A stretch of DNA of 64,000 nt from Nocardioides sp. Soil797 (GTDB lineage: Bacteria; Actinomycetota; Actinomycetes; Propionibacteriales; Nocardioidaceae): assembly GCA_001429555.1 (NCBI GenBank), contig LMSR01000018.1, positions 361,968-425,967 on the forward strand. Direction: 5' to 3'. The position numbers and the translations under genes were made by a program. This document shows positions 17,952 to 27,451 of the stretch, one piece after another. The notes under the pieces were generated by a model. The model was given only the letters and a program-made list of their open reading frames with translations. It had not been told where the DNA came from and did no database searches. Within the stretch, counting starts at the first letter, position 1, and the number at the start of each line of letters is the position of its first letter.

Positions 17952-18986
17952 ATGAGTCTCGACCCGGTCACGCCGGTGGCGGCCCTGCGCCGCATCGCCT
18001 TCCTGCTGGAACGGGCCCGGGAGGACACCTACAAGATCAAGGCCTTCCGCAGTGCGGCCGCAGCGATCCTGCCGCTCGACGACACCGAGCTCGGACAACA
18101 CGTCGAGGCCGAGACGCTCACCGACCTGCCCGGCATCGGGGCCAGTTCGGCCTCAGTGATCAGCCAGGCGTGGCGTGGGCAGATCCCGGACCGCCTGGCG
18201 TCCTTGGAGCAGTCGTACGCCGGCCCGCTGGCCTCCGGCGGCCGGGCCCTGCGCGCGCGACTTCGTGGCGACCTGCACAGCCACTCCGACTGGTCCGACG
18301 GTGGCTCGCCGATGGAGGAGATGGCGTTCACCGCACTCGAGCTCGGGCACGAGTACCTCGTCCTCACCGATCATTCGCCCAGGCTCAAGGTCGCCCGCGG
18401 GCTGAGTGCAGAACGCCTGGCCCGACAGCTCACGGTCACCGACGCGGTCAACGAGCACCTCTCCGGTCAACCGTTCCGACTGTTGAAGGGCATCGAGGTC
18501 GACATCCTCGATGACGGCGCTCTCGACCAGACCGACGAGATGCTGGCCCGGCTCGACCTACGTGTGGCCAGCGTGCACTCGAAGCTGAAGATGGACAAGG
18601 ACCCGATGACGCGGCGCATGGTGGCCGCCGTCCAGAACCCCTTCACCAACGTCCTGGGGCACTGCACCGGTCGCATGGTGACCGGCAACAGGGGCACCCG
18701 GCCCCCGTCGCAGTTCGACGCGAAGGCGGTCTTCGAGGCGTGCGTCGCCCACGACGTGGCGGTCGAGATCAACTCGCGTCCGGAGCGGCGGGACCCACCC
18801 ACCAAGCTGTTGGAGCTGGCCCGCGACATCGGGTGCCTCTTCTCGATCGACTCCGACGCACACGCTCCGGGTCAGCTCGACATGCTCGACTACGGCTGTG
18901 AGCGTGCCGAGTCGGCCGGCATCGACCCGGAACGCATCGTCAACACGTGGCCCGTCGAGCGACTGTTGGAGTGGGCGGCCCCGTAG
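17952..18986 (+). CDS. HhH and PHP-domain phosphoesterase (PolX C-terminal-like)
   Basis: The 344-residue protein has an N-terminal helix-hairpin-helix segment (residues about 1-90, LTDLPGIGASSASVI) and a C-terminal PHP domain starting DLHSHSDWSDGG, with further histidines in LTDHSPR, VHSKLK and the DSDAHAPG end motif. This is the tail of family X DNA polymerases without the polymerase palm. A metal-dependent 3'-5' exonuclease or phosphatase role in DNA repair is plausible. GGAG lies 8 nt before the ATG. Confidence 0.8.
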   Translation: MSLDPVTPVAALRRIAFLLERAREDTYKIKAFRSAAAAILPLDDTELGQHVEAETLTDLPGIGASSASVISQAWRGQIPDRLASLEQSYAGPLASGGRALRARLRGDLHSHSDWSDGGSPMEEMAFTALELGHEYLVLTDHSPRLKVARGLSAERLARQLTVTDAVNEHLSGQPFRLLKGIEVDILDDGALDQTDEMLARLDLRVASVHSKLKMDKDPMTRRMVAAVQNPFTNVLGHCTGRMVTGNRGTRPPSQFDAKAVFEACVAHDVAVEINSRPERRDPPTKLLELARDIGCLFSIDSDAHAPGQLDMLDYGCERAESAGIDPERIVNTWPVERLLEWAAP

Positions 18987-19108
18987 CCGGACCCGGGGAC
19001 CCGCGACGTCGACGAGCCTGCGACGGGCCGGCCCGACGCCCGCTGGCCACCCACCGGACACGGCGCACCTGCGACCATCGGCTGGCGACACCCATTAACC
19101 TGCAGGTC

Positions 19109-19636
19109 ATGGACCAGCCGGAGATCGAGGTACGCCGTTCGAAGCGGCGACGCCGAACGGTCTCGGCCTACAAGGACGGCGACAAGGTCGTGGTCCTGAT
19201 CCCGGCATCGATGTCGCGGGCCCAGGAGGCCGAGTGGGTCGAGACCATGGTCACCCGCCTCGAGCGCCAGGAGAAGCGCAAGCGTCCATCCGACGAGCAG
19301 CTGTTCAAGCGGGCCGTGGAGCTCTCCGAGCGATTCCTGGGCGGGTTGGCGCAGCCGGACTCCGTGCGCTGGGTCGACAACCAGAACTCACGCTGGGGCT
19401 CGTGCAGCCCCGGCGACCGGTCGATCCGGGTGTCCTCGCGGCTGCAGGGCACCCCGACCTGGGTGGTCGACTACGTGTTGGTGCACGAGCTGGCGCACCT
19501 GATCGAGCCGGCTCATGACGAGAAGTTCTGGGCCTGGGTCGCCCACTACCCGAAGTCGGAGCGGGCCCGGGGCTATCTGCTGGGCTATTCGGCAGCGGCA
19601 CAGATCGACCCGCCCTCCAGCGAGCTCGACCAGTAG
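19109..19636 (+). CDS. YgjP-like (DUF45, M48-type) metallopeptidase
   Basis: The 175-residue protein has the zinc motif HELAHLIEPAHDEKFW, with H126, E127 and H130 and a third histidine soon after, plus the upstream signature NQNSRWGSCSPGDRSIRVS. These are diagnostic of the YgjP/WLM-related family of small cytoplasmic metallopeptidases. Substrates are unknown. The ATG at 19109 lies 7 nt after a TAACCT box; the longer in-frame start at 18947 would overlap the PHP gene. Confidence 0.85.
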   Translation: MDQPEIEVRRSKRRRRTVSAYKDGDKVVVLIPASMSRAQEAEWVETMVTRLERQEKRKRPSDEQLFKRAVELSERFLGGLAQPDSVRWVDNQNSRWGSCSPGDRSIRVSSRLQGTPTWVVDYVLVHELAHLIEPAHDEKFWAWVAHYPKSERARGYLLGYSAAAQIDPPSSELDQ

Positions 19637-19704
19637 CCGCACCGACCTCACGACGTACGCCGTCTCGAGCGCGGTGGGCGCCCCTTGGTGAAGGTCGCCG
19701 GGGG

Positions 19705-20259
19705 TCAGGCCTCGCCGAGTCGCCCCCGGGCGGCGCTGATCAGGTCGTGCATGTCGCTGCCGAGCCCGTCGGGCAGCGCATCCAGGGGCCACCAGCGCAC
19801 ATCGAGCGACTCGTCGCTGACCCGATGCTCGGCGCCGGGCGGAGCGACCGCCACGAAACGCACGTCAAGGTGTGCGACGGTGCCTCGCGGGTCACAGAAC
19901 GGCACGTCGTGCTCGTTCAGCTGGACCGGTGACGGGTCGAAGTCGAGGCGGGCCAGGCCCGACTCCTCGAGCGCCTCACGATGGGCCACACCGGCCAGCG
20001 TCGTGTCGTCGAGCTCGCAGTGTCCACCGAACGCGAACCACTGGCGTGCCTTGCCGTGCAGGTTCAGCAGGGCCTCGGTGCCGTCGGCGGAGAGCACCAG
20101 CGCGCCCGCGGTGACGTGGTCGGGCAGGCAGGAGCGAAGCATCCCGTCCGCGTTCTGCTCCAGGTGGTGGACGTAGCGTCGACGCAGGCGGTCCTGGTCG
20201 GCGTCGGGCGGCGTCCAGGCGCGGAGCACGGCCAACGCGTCGTCGTGCAGCTGCTTCAC
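19705..20259 (-). CDS. Nudix hydrolase
   Basis: The 184-residue protein has a Nudix box starting GGHCELDDTTLAGVAHREAL and continuing EESGL, so the catalytic glutamates are present. The family cleaves nucleoside diphosphates linked to another moiety; the specific substrate cannot be told. Its GTG start overlaps the stop of the DUF2342 gene by 4 nt, so the two are translationally coupled. It converges on the YgjP gene. Confidence 0.85.
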   Translation of the reverse strand: MKQLHDDALAVLRAWTPPDADQDRLRRRYVHHLEQNADGMLRSCLPDHVTAGALVLSADGTEALLNLHGKARQWFAFGGHCELDDTTLAGVAHREALEESGLARLDFDPSPVQLNEHDVPFCDPRGTVAHLDVRFVAVAPPGAEHRVSDESLDVRWWPLDALPDGLGSDMHDLISAARGRLGEA

Positions 20260-21617
20260 TCGCGGGGGTCGTCTTCGTCGGCGCCCTCGGAGCCGGTGCC
20301 GCCGGAGCCGGAGCCGGTGCCGTCGGAGCCGGTGCCGTCGGGGCCGGTGCCCTCGTCGAGCAGCTTGGCCAGCTCGGCGTCGAAGTCGTCGTCGCTCGGG
20401 GTGAGCGGCTCGGCGGTCTCCTCACGGAAGCCCAACGGGTCGTCGAGGTCTTCGGCCGTCGGCAACAGGTCGGGGTGCAGCCAGACCGCATCGCGCGCGT
20501 CGGTGCCGTGGCGCGAGCGCAGGGAGCCCCACAGGGTGGAGGCGTCACGCAGGCGCCGGGGCCGCAGCTCGAGGCCGACCAGGGCGGCGAAGGTCTGCTC
20601 GCCCGGCCCACCGGCAGCGCGGCGGCGGCGTACGGCCTCCTGCAACTTGGCCGCGGCCGGCATCCGCTCGGCAGTGGCCTGGCCGACCACCTCGTCGACC
20701 CATCCCTCGACCAGCGCGAGTGTGGTCTCCAGCCGTTGCAGCGCTGCCTCCTGGTCCGGGGTCTTCTTGGGTTCGAAGAGCCCGCCCTCGAGCGCCTCCT
20801 GGATGGCGGTCGGGTCCGAGGGGTTGAGGTTGCGCATCTGCTCCTCGATGCCCGCGGTGTCGATCGCGATACCGCTGCCGTAGTCGGCAACAGCGGAGAT
20901 GAGGTGCTCGCGCAGCCACGGGACGTGGGCGAAGAGACGCTGGTGGGCGGCTTCGCGCAGCGCCAGATAGAGGAGTACGTCGTCTGAGGAGACGTCGAGG
21001 CCCTCGGCGAAGGCGGCGACGTTGGTGGAGACGACCGCGGCCCGTCCGGGTGGGCCGAGGGGGAGACCGATGTCGGAGGCGGTCAGCACCTCACTTGCCA
21101 GGCCGCCGAGCGCACTGCCGACCTGGCTGCCGAACATGGCGCCGCCCATCTGGCCGAGCATGCCGATCAGCGGGCCCGCCATCTGCTTGGCCTCGTCGGG
21201 CAGGGCGTTGCCCATGGCGCCGACGACGTGGTCGGCGACGGGCTCGACGAGCACCTTCCACACGTCACGGGTCGACTCGATCCACTCGGCGCGACTCCAC
21301 GCGGCCGTCGAATGGACGCCCGAGGGGAACTCGCAGGCCTCGTCGAGCCAGTGGTCCGCCAGTCGGACGGCGTCGGCGACAGCATCCTGTTGGCGCTGGG
21401 TCGGGCTCGGGTCAGGCTCCTGGGCCACCTGGCGTCGGGCGATGTCACCGGCCAGGTTCCAGTTCACGGCGCCGTCGTGGGGTGCCATCATCGCCTGCAT
21501 CTGGCCCATGAGGGCGTTCAGGTCGGGCATGCCGGAGGCTCCGCCGGCACCGAAGAACTGCTCGAACGGGGTGCCCTTGAACGGGTTCTCCGGCTCGTCA
21601 CCGGGGTTCTCAGTCAT
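20256..21617 (-). CDS. DUF2342 zinc-dependent metalloprotease family protein
   Basis: This 453-residue protein matches the actinobacterial DUF2342 family (mycobacterial Rv3195). The N-terminus is NPFKGTPFEQFFG, and the putative metal site is in LREAAHQRLFAHVPWL. The last about 30 residues are a Gly-Ser-Thr-Asp repeat (GSDGTG units), probably a flexible acidic tail. It has no signal peptide. In mycobacteria the same gene sits next to the PDZ protease gene found here 1.1 kb away and divergent. Confidence 0.85.
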   Translation of the reverse strand: MTENPGDEPENPFKGTPFEQFFGAGGASGMPDLNALMGQMQAMMAPHDGAVNWNLAGDIARRQVAQEPDPSPTQRQQDAVADAVRLADHWLDEACEFPSGVHSTAAWSRAEWIESTRDVWKVLVEPVADHVVGAMGNALPDEAKQMAGPLIGMLGQMGGAMFGSQVGSALGGLASEVLTASDIGLPLGPPGRAAVVSTNVAAFAEGLDVSSDDVLLYLALREAAHQRLFAHVPWLREHLISAVADYGSGIAIDTAGIEEQMRNLNPSDPTAIQEALEGGLFEPKKTPDQEAALQRLETTLALVEGWVDEVVGQATAERMPAAAKLQEAVRRRRAAGGPGEQTFAALVGLELRPRRLRDASTLWGSLRSRHGTDARDAVWLHPDLLPTAEDLDDPLGFREETAEPLTPSDDDFDAELAKLLDEGTGPDGTGSDGTGSGSGGTGSEGADEDDPRE

Positions 21618-21882
21618 GCCCCCAAGTTACTCGCTTCGTGGTGAGCACCAACCGAGAACCCGGTGATCGTTCGGTGGCCACCCCCGAGTGCCCCGCGTCG
21701 ACACCCACCACGGCATGTCTCCCAAGTCCGTGGCCGGCTACACGCCGGCCCGCTGGCACCTCGCTACGTTCTTGTCAGTCGCCGATGCTCCGCATCGTCT
21801 CCCTCCTCGGCCTTGCGAGGCACTCAGCGGATGCGACGCTCGCGACGGCCGAGACCTGAGACAAATGCCCTAGGCTCGAACC

Positions 21883-22323
21883 ATGACTCAGCCAGGGATC
21901 GACCATCGGGTTCGCCTCGTGGACCTGCGCGAGGAGCGACTCGACGTCGACGAGGTCCTGGCCAGCCTGGACGACGAGGCCTCGGGAGCGGTGAACCTCT
22001 TCGTCGGGCGGGTGCGTGACCACGACGACGGTCGTAGCGTGCGTGCCCTCGACTACGCTGCCCATCCCAGCGCGCTGGACCGGCTGCGTGAGGTCAGCGA
22101 GCAGGTGGCCGAGGAGTTCGACGTGACCGGCATCAGCGCCGTCCACCGGGTCGGAGCCCTGGCGATCGGCGATGCGGCGGTGATCGTAGCCGCGGCAGCG
22201 GCCCACCGCGGCACGGCGTACGACGCCTCGCGCGCGTTGATCGATCGGCTCAAGGCCGAGGTCCCGATCTGGAAGCAGCAGTCCTTCACCGACGGCGACC
22301 AGCAGTGGGTCGGCTCGCCCTGA
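21883..22323 (+). CDS. moaE: molybdopterin synthase catalytic subunit (MoaE)
   Basis: MoaE builds the dithiolene of molybdopterin from precursor Z using MoaD thiocarboxylate. The 146-residue protein shows GAVNLFVGRVRDHDDGRSV, the HRVGALAIGDAAV core and the catalytic-lysine segment LKAEVPIWKQQ. No MoaD gene is visible in the window, although two molybdoenzymes are encoded later. TAGGCT ends 6 nt before the ATG, suggesting a leaderless transcript. Confidence 0.9.
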   Translation: MTQPGIDHRVRLVDLREERLDVDEVLASLDDEASGAVNLFVGRVRDHDDGRSVRALDYAAHPSALDRLREVSEQVAEEFDVTGISAVHRVGALAIGDAAVIVAAAAAHRGTAYDASRALIDRLKAEVPIWKQQSFTDGDQQWVGSP

Positions 22324-22398
22324 CCCGGAGCCACCTCGGATCCGAAACGGCCCGCGTGGTTGCCGGAGTGGACGCCCGTCACGTGGGACAGTGATCGG

Positions 22399-22650
22399 GT
22401 GGAGATCCTGTTCTGGCTGGTGCCGCCGGCGGTGGTGACCGTGGTGGCGATGTTGTGGGTGACCTGGCTCGGCCGAGACGGTCGCGGCGAGGTGGATCGT
22501 GACGTCGCCGTCCAGCGGCTCGAGCGGGCACTGCGCAAGGACCATTCCGCGCTCTCCCGCCCGGGGCCGGGCGCTTCCCGGGCCCGCGAGCGCAGCACCG
22601 GCATCGCGGTGCGTCCTTCCCGGGCCACCGACGATCGCCGCTCCGCCTGA
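22399..22650 (+). CDS. small single-pass membrane protein
   Basis: The 83-residue product begins VEILFWLVPPAVVTVVAML, a single membrane helix, followed by a basic, Arg-rich cytoplasmic tail (about residues 35-83). The GTG at 22399 is chosen so that the helix is N-terminal; a TTG at 22360 would add 13 residues. It sits between moaE and the PDZ-protease gene on the same strand, a position where actinobacteria often carry such a short gene. Function unknown. Confidence 0.6.
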   Translation: MEILFWLVPPAVVTVVAMLWVTWLGRDGRGEVDRDVAVQRLERALRKDHSALSRPGPGASRARERSTGIAVRPSRATDDRRSA

Positions 22651-22728
22651 TCCCGATCATCGCCGGGCAGACAGGGCACGCACGGACTGGGTGCGCACGG
22701 ATTTTCGTGGGGTGAGAAGGTTGGGCGC

Positions 22729-23775
22729 ATGACACGGCGCACCGTCGCGATCGCGATCTCGGTTCCCCTGATGGTCGCGCTCTGGGCATGCGCCATCCTC
22801 CGCCCGGTGCCCTACGTGACCTTCCAGCCGGGGGTCACCGTCGATATGCTCTCCACCGTCGACGGCCAGGAGCGGATCCAGATCTCCGGGCACAAGACCT
22901 ACCGCGACAACGGCGAGCTCCGGATGACCACGGTGTCGGTGACGCGTGCCGGCAGCTCGGTGAGCATCTTCGCGGCGCTGCAGGCATGGCTCGACGAGGA
23001 TGACGCCGTCCAGCCCTACGACGCCGTCTACGACGAGAACGAGACCGACGCGTCCAACGAGAAGGAGTCGTCGTTCCAGATGACGACCTCGCAGGACGCC
23101 GCCGAGGTGGCCGCCCTGCGCTCCCTCGACTACAAGGTGCCACTGCGCCCTCGGGTGATCGCCATCGACAAGGGGTTGCCCGCTGAGGGAAAGCTTCGCA
23201 AGGGTGACTGGATCCTCGCCGTCGACGGCACCGCGATCACCGACGCGCAGCAGGTCGTCGACCTGATTGGCAAGTCCCGGCCCGGGCACGACCTCACCGT
23301 GGTCGTCCGCCGCGGCGACAAGAGGATGACCTTCGAGCTGGCGCCGGAGAAGGTGGACGGCAAGGTCCGGCTCGGATTCACCCAAGGCGTGCAGTACGAC
23401 TTCCCGTTCGACATCGACATCGTCATCGATCCCGAGATCGGTGGGCCGAGCGCCGGGATGATGTTCTCGCTGGCGATCGTCGACACGCTCACCCCGGGCT
23501 CGATGACCCACGGCCAGCACATCGCGGGCACCGGCACCATCGATGCGAAGGGCAACGTCGGCCCGATCGGCGGGATCCAGCAGAAGATCCCGGCCGTGCG
23601 AGATGCGGGTGCCAAGTTGTTCCTGGTGCCGGCCGACAACTGTGCCGAGGCGTTGGGGGCCGCGCGTGGCGACGTACGCCTGGTCAAGGTGACGACGCTG
23701 AAGGATGCGATCAGCTCCGTCGAGAAGTGGTCCGACGACCCCGACGCCGACCTGCCCAGCTGCGAGAAGGAGTAG
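22729..23775 (+). CDS. membrane-anchored PDZ and Lon-type serine protease
   Basis: The 348-residue protein has an N-terminal signal anchor (residues about 5-24), a PDZ domain around 145-205 (GLPAEGKLRKGDWILAVDG) and a C-terminal Lon-like S16 domain. The catalytic serine is S241 in GGPSAGMMFS and the lysine K286 in GGIQQK, so the Ser-Lys dyad is intact. It should act outside the membrane on secreted or membrane proteins. It starts an operon with the PPA1357-family gene and UPF0182 gene, the mycobacterial Rv3194c-Rv3193c arrangement. Confidence 0.92.
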   Translation: MTRRTVAIAISVPLMVALWACAILRPVPYVTFQPGVTVDMLSTVDGQERIQISGHKTYRDNGELRMTTVSVTRAGSSVSIFAALQAWLDEDDAVQPYDAVYDENETDASNEKESSFQMTTSQDAAEVAALRSLDYKVPLRPRVIAIDKGLPAEGKLRKGDWILAVDGTAITDAQQVVDLIGKSRPGHDLTVVVRRGDKRMTFELAPEKVDGKVRLGFTQGVQYDFPFDIDIVIDPEIGGPSAGMMFSLAIVDTLTPGSMTHGQHIAGTGTIDAKGNVGPIGGIQQKIPAVRDAGAKLFLVPADNCAEALGAARGDVRLVKVTTLKDAISSVEKWSDDPDADLPSCEKE

Positions 23776-23777
23776 CC

Positions 23778-24353
23778 GTGCCTGACAGCGAGTTGCCCGA
23801 CCCCACGCCCGCCGAGCTGCCCGACCCGGCACTGGCCCAGGCCGTGCTCGAGATCGAGGCCCACGCTGCCCAGGACGGCTGGGACCAGAAGTCCCGCCTC
23901 TACGCGCTCGCCGACACGGCGTCGCTCGTGGCTCGGGAACCGGCCCTAGCCGCGGCGATGGGTCTCGACGAGTCCAGCGCCGAAGGGTCCTTCACCCCCA
24001 TCGAGCAGGAGCTGGACGCAGGCCTGCCCTTCGAGACGGTGCTGGCCTCCATCGTCTGGCCCGAGGCCGTGACCGGCTGTGCCGCGGTGGTCGAGCGCCT
24101 GGTGCTGCCCCCGAGTGCCGATGGGCAGATTCCCGACGAACCCGATGCCGCCCACGCCTTCGCCCAGGAGCACCCTGACCGCCAGGAGGTGCGCATCGTG
24201 GCGGGCGTGATCCGCGACGGGTCCACGTACTGCGCGTTGCGACTTCGGGCGCACGACGACGAGCAGTCCGTGGTCGGCGGCAATGACTTGGTTCCCGAGC
24301 TCGTTGAGCTGCTCCGGGCGACGCTCGAGGGCGATGAGGAAGGCAACAGATGA
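23778..24353 (+). CDS. PPA1357-family protein
   Basis: This 191-residue soluble acidic protein matches the actinobacterial PPA1357 family by its LPDPALAQAVLEIEAHAAQDGWDQ beginning region and the LFALxxT-like core LYALADTASL. The role is unknown. The GTG start lies 2 nt after the protease stop, and its stop overlaps the ATG of the UPF0182 gene (ATGA). Expression is therefore tied to both neighbours. Confidence 0.8.
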   Translation: MPDSELPDPTPAELPDPALAQAVLEIEAHAAQDGWDQKSRLYALADTASLVAREPALAAAMGLDESSAEGSFTPIEQELDAGLPFETVLASIVWPEAVTGCAAVVERLVLPPSADGQIPDEPDAAHAFAQEHPDRQEVRIVAGVIRDGSTYCALRLRAHDDEQSVVGGNDLVPELVELLRATLEGDEEGNR

Positions 24354-27316
24354 GCGACATGTTCGACGACGAGGCCGGCGCAACCGAGGTGGAGGAGCCA
24401 CGGAAGTCGTCGTGGGCCCGACGGTTGTGGATCACGGCCGCAGCCGTGATCGCGCTGGTCGTGGCGTTCACCGGATTCACCGCCATATGGACCGAGAAGC
24501 TCTGGTTCGACTCGACGGGGTACGGAGGAGTCTTCTCGACACTGGTGCGCACCCGCATCGGGCTGTTCCTCATCTTTGGTCTGCTGATGACCTTGGTGGT
24601 CGGGCTCAACCTGGGCCTGGCCTACTTCTATCGCCCCGTCTTCCGACCCGCCTCGCCCGAACAGGTCAGTCTCGACCGCTATCGGGAGGCCGTCCGTCCG
24701 ATCCGATTCCTGCTGTTGGCCGGTGTCTCGTTGGCGATCGGCGCCTTCGCCGGCGCCACTGCGTCGGGCAAGTGGCGCGAATACATGCTGTGGCGCAACG
24801 GCAGTGACTTCGGCAAGAAGGACCCCTACTTCGACAAGGACATCGGGTTCTACGTCTTCGACCTGCCGTGGTTCCACTTCCTGGTCGACTTCACGATGGC
24901 CGTGATGATCGTGGCGCTGCTGGCTTCGGCGATCGTGCACTACCTGTACGGCGGCATCCGGTTGCAGTCCTCCCAGGACCGGTTCTCCGGAGCGGCGGCC
25001 GCCCAGCTGTCGGTGCTGCTGGGGCTGTTCGTGCTGGTGAAGGGCGTCGACTACTACCTCGACCGCTTCGACCTGCTCAACGAGTCCGGCTCCCTGATCA
25101 CCGGCATGAACTACACCGACGACCATGCCGTGCTGCCGGCCAAGAACATCTTGATGTTCATCGCGTTGATCTGCGCGGTGCTCTTCTTCGCCAACGTCAT
25201 CCGCCGCACCTGGCTCCTGCCATCGGTCGGCCTGGGTCTGCTCGCGTTGTCGTCGATCCTGCTCGGCCTGCTGTGGCCCGGCATCGTGCAGCAGTTCCAG
25301 GTCGAGCCGTCGCAGGCCGACAAGGAGGCGCCGTACATCAAGAAGAACATCGACGCGACGCGGGCGGCCTACGACATCGGCGACGCCGAGATCACGCCGT
25401 ACGCCGGCAAGACGACGCTGACCAAGAAGCAGCAGGAACTCGCCACGAAGACGATTCCCGGCATTCGTCTCGTGGACCCGCAGGTCATTCGCGCCACGTT
25501 CGAGCAGACCCAGCAGGTGACCAACTACTACAGCGTGGCCGATGTGCTCGACGTCGATCGCTACACGATCGACGGGCAGGAACGTGACCTCGTCATCGGT
25601 GTCCGCGAGCTCAACCAGGACGGCATGCCCGACGACAGCAAGAACTGGTCGAACCTGCACACCGTCTACACACACGGCTACGGCGTGATCGCGGCCTACG
25701 GCAACCAGCGCGACGCCACCAACGAGACACAGACGACGGGCGATGCCCCGGTGTGGGCCGAGGAGAGCATCCCGCCGACGGGTGCACTGAGCGACCTGAC
25801 CCCGGACGGGTACCGCGGGCAGATCTATTTCGGGGAGCAGAGCCCGGAGTACTCGATCGTCGGGAAGGCCTCCGACGACGCCAAGGACGTGGAGCTGGAC
25901 CTGCCCGGCTCGGAGAAGAGCCGCAACACCTACACCGGCAAGGCCGGTGTCGACGTGGGCGGCACCTTCCGCCAGGTGCTGTACTCGTGGAAGTTCGGTG
26001 AGCCCAACATCGCCCTGTCGAAGCGGGTGAACGAGAACTCCAAGATCCTCTACGACCGCAACCCGCGGCAGATGGTGGAGAAGGTCGCCCCCTGGCTGAC
26101 CGTCGACTCCGACCCGTTCCCTGCCGTCGTGGACGGCAAGGTGGTCTGGCTGCTCGACGGCTACACGACCACCGACCAGTACCCGCTCTCGGAACGCGGT
26201 TCCTACCAGGACATGACGAGCGACGCCCTCGACAGTGGCAACGAGTTCCGCACGTTGCCGACCGACGAGATCAACTACATGCGCAACGCGGTCAAGGCTG
26301 TCGTCGACGCGTACGACGGCACCGTCACGCTCTATGCCTGGGACGAGGACGACCCGCTGTTGAGCGCGTGGCGCAAGGCGTTCCCCGGCACCGTCAAGGA
26401 CAAGGACGAGATCCCGGCCGAGCTGCTCGAGCACATGCGCTACCCCGAGGACATGTTCAAGGTGCAGCGCTATCAGCTGGCTTCCTACCACGTGACCGAC
26501 GCGAAGAACTTCTACGAGGGCAACGCGCGCTGGCAGGTTCCGGAGGATCCGAGCAAGAGCGGGACCCTGCAGCCGCCGTACCGGCTCTCGATCAACACGC
26601 CCAACGGTGGCGACGAACCCGTCTTCAGCCTGACCTCGGTCTACGTTCCGAACAAGAAGAACAACCTCTCCGCATTCGTCTCCGTCGATGCCGACGCGTC
26701 CAAGCCTGACTACGGCACCCTGCGCGTGCTGACCCTGCCCGGGAACACACAGATCGCGGGACCGGGCCAGATCGCCGGAAACTTCGGCGCCGACGAGGAT
26801 GTCAACCGGGTGATCCAGTCGCTGTCGAAGAACTCCAACGTGCGCCTGGTCTACGGAAACCTGCTGACCCTGCCCGTGGGAGAGGGGCTGCTGTACGTGC
26901 AGCCGCTCTACTCGATCCGCAGCGGCAACAGCACCGCCAACTATCCGGTCCTCTCCTTCGTGTTGGTCTCCTTCGGCGACAAGAACGGCGTCGGCAAGAC
27001 CATTGCCGAGGCGGTCTCGAACGTGCTCCAGGTCAACGGACGTGACATCGACAAGGGCGCCGACAAGGGTGGCAAGAAGGGCCAGGGGGACGAGCCCGTC
27101 GGAACGCTCTCGCAGCAGGTCCTTGACCTGCTCGAACAGGCCGATGCCAAGTTCAAGGAGGCGGAAGTGGCACTGAAGGACGGGGACATTGCGGCGTACG
27201 GCAAGGCCACCAAGCGCGCCGAGGCACTGGTCGGCAAGGCCCTGGTCGCCGCCAACCAAGCTGCCGAGGACGCGGCGGCCGACGCCGACAAGTCGGCCGA
27301 GGGTGAGGGTGACTGA
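24350..27316 (+). CDS. UPF0182 large membrane protein
   Basis: The 988-residue protein has about seven transmembrane helices in the first 320 residues. A long extracytoplasmic region of about 580 residues follows, and an Ala/Lys/Asp-rich C-terminal helix contains EQADAKFKEAEVALKDGD. This is the architecture of the UPF0182/COG1615 family (Rv3193c). Function is not established. The ATG overlaps the preceding stop by 4 nt. It is the last gene before the initiator tRNA. Confidence 0.93.
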   Translation: MSDMFDDEAGATEVEEPRKSSWARRLWITAAAVIALVVAFTGFTAIWTEKLWFDSTGYGGVFSTLVRTRIGLFLIFGLLMTLVVGLNLGLAYFYRPVFRPASPEQVSLDRYREAVRPIRFLLLAGVSLAIGAFAGATASGKWREYMLWRNGSDFGKKDPYFDKDIGFYVFDLPWFHFLVDFTMAVMIVALLASAIVHYLYGGIRLQSSQDRFSGAAAAQLSVLLGLFVLVKGVDYYLDRFDLLNESGSLITGMNYTDDHAVLPAKNILMFIALICAVLFFANVIRRTWLLPSVGLGLLALSSILLGLLWPGIVQQFQVEPSQADKEAPYIKKNIDATRAAYDIGDAEITPYAGKTTLTKKQQELATKTIPGIRLVDPQVIRATFEQTQQVTNYYSVADVLDVDRYTIDGQERDLVIGVRELNQDGMPDDSKNWSNLHTVYTHGYGVIAAYGNQRDATNETQTTGDAPVWAEESIPPTGALSDLTPDGYRGQIYFGEQSPEYSIVGKASDDAKDVELDLPGSEKSRNTYTGKAGVDVGGTFRQVLYSWKFGEPNIALSKRVNENSKILYDRNPRQMVEKVAPWLTVDSDPFPAVVDGKVVWLLDGYTTTDQYPLSERGSYQDMTSDALDSGNEFRTLPTDEINYMRNAVKAVVDAYDGTVTLYAWDEDDPLLSAWRKAFPGTVKDKDEIPAELLEHMRYPEDMFKVQRYQLASYHVTDAKNFYEGNARWQVPEDPSKSGTLQPPYRLSINTPNGGDEPVFSLTSVYVPNKKNNLSAFVSVDADASKPDYGTLRVLTLPGNTQIAGPGQIAGNFGADEDVNRVIQSLSKNSNVRLVYGNLLTLPVGEGLLYVQPLYSIRSGNSTANYPVLSFVLVSFGDKNGVGKTIAEAVSNVLQVNGRDIDKGADKGGKKGQGDEPVGTLSQQVLDLLEQADAKFKEAEVALKDGDIAAYGKATKRAEALVGKALVAANQAAEDAAADADKSAEGEGD

Positions 27317-27365
27317 CCCCCGATTTGAGTCGTGCACCCGCGTCGCGTACTGTTCTGTTCACCGA

Positions 27366-27439
27366 CGCGGGGTGGAGCAGCTCGGTAGCTCGCTGGGCTC
27401 ATAACCCAGAGGTCGCAGGTTCAAATCCTGCCCCCGCTA
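27366..27439 (+). tRNA. initiator tRNA-Met (CAT anticodon)
   Basis: The cloverleaf folds with acceptor CGCGGGG/CCCCGCT, D arm, anticodon loop CTCATAA, and T arm GCAGG-TTCAAAT-CCTGC. The initiator marks are a 1-72 mismatch (C-U) and three consecutive G-C pairs at the base of the anticodon stem (GGG/CCC). CCA is not encoded. The 3' half is the integration site of the downstream element and has been rebuilt by it. Confidence 0.93.
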
Positions 27440-27451
27440 CAAAGTTCAGGC
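27406..27451. repeat. attachment site attL (inside tRNA 3' half)
   Basis: This 46-nt sequence is repeated exactly at 32530-32575. It begins within the anticodon stem (CCAGAGG) and runs through the tRNA 3' end to GTTCAGGC. Because the repeat includes the full 3' half, the tRNA remains functional after integration. Confidence 0.88.

Noticed and set aside
20256..20345. repeat array in the GCCGGAGCCGGTGCC stretch
   Set aside because: It encodes the Gly-Ser-Thr-Asp tail of the DUF2342 protein in frame, so codon-level low complexity explains it; no CRISPR-like spacing is present.
23900..27337. 1145-codon open frame antisense to the UPF0182 gene
   Set aside because: It is a low-complexity His/Arg/Gly/Asp translation in the phase expected from high third-position GC of the real gene opposite. 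It has no ribosome site or recognisable domain.
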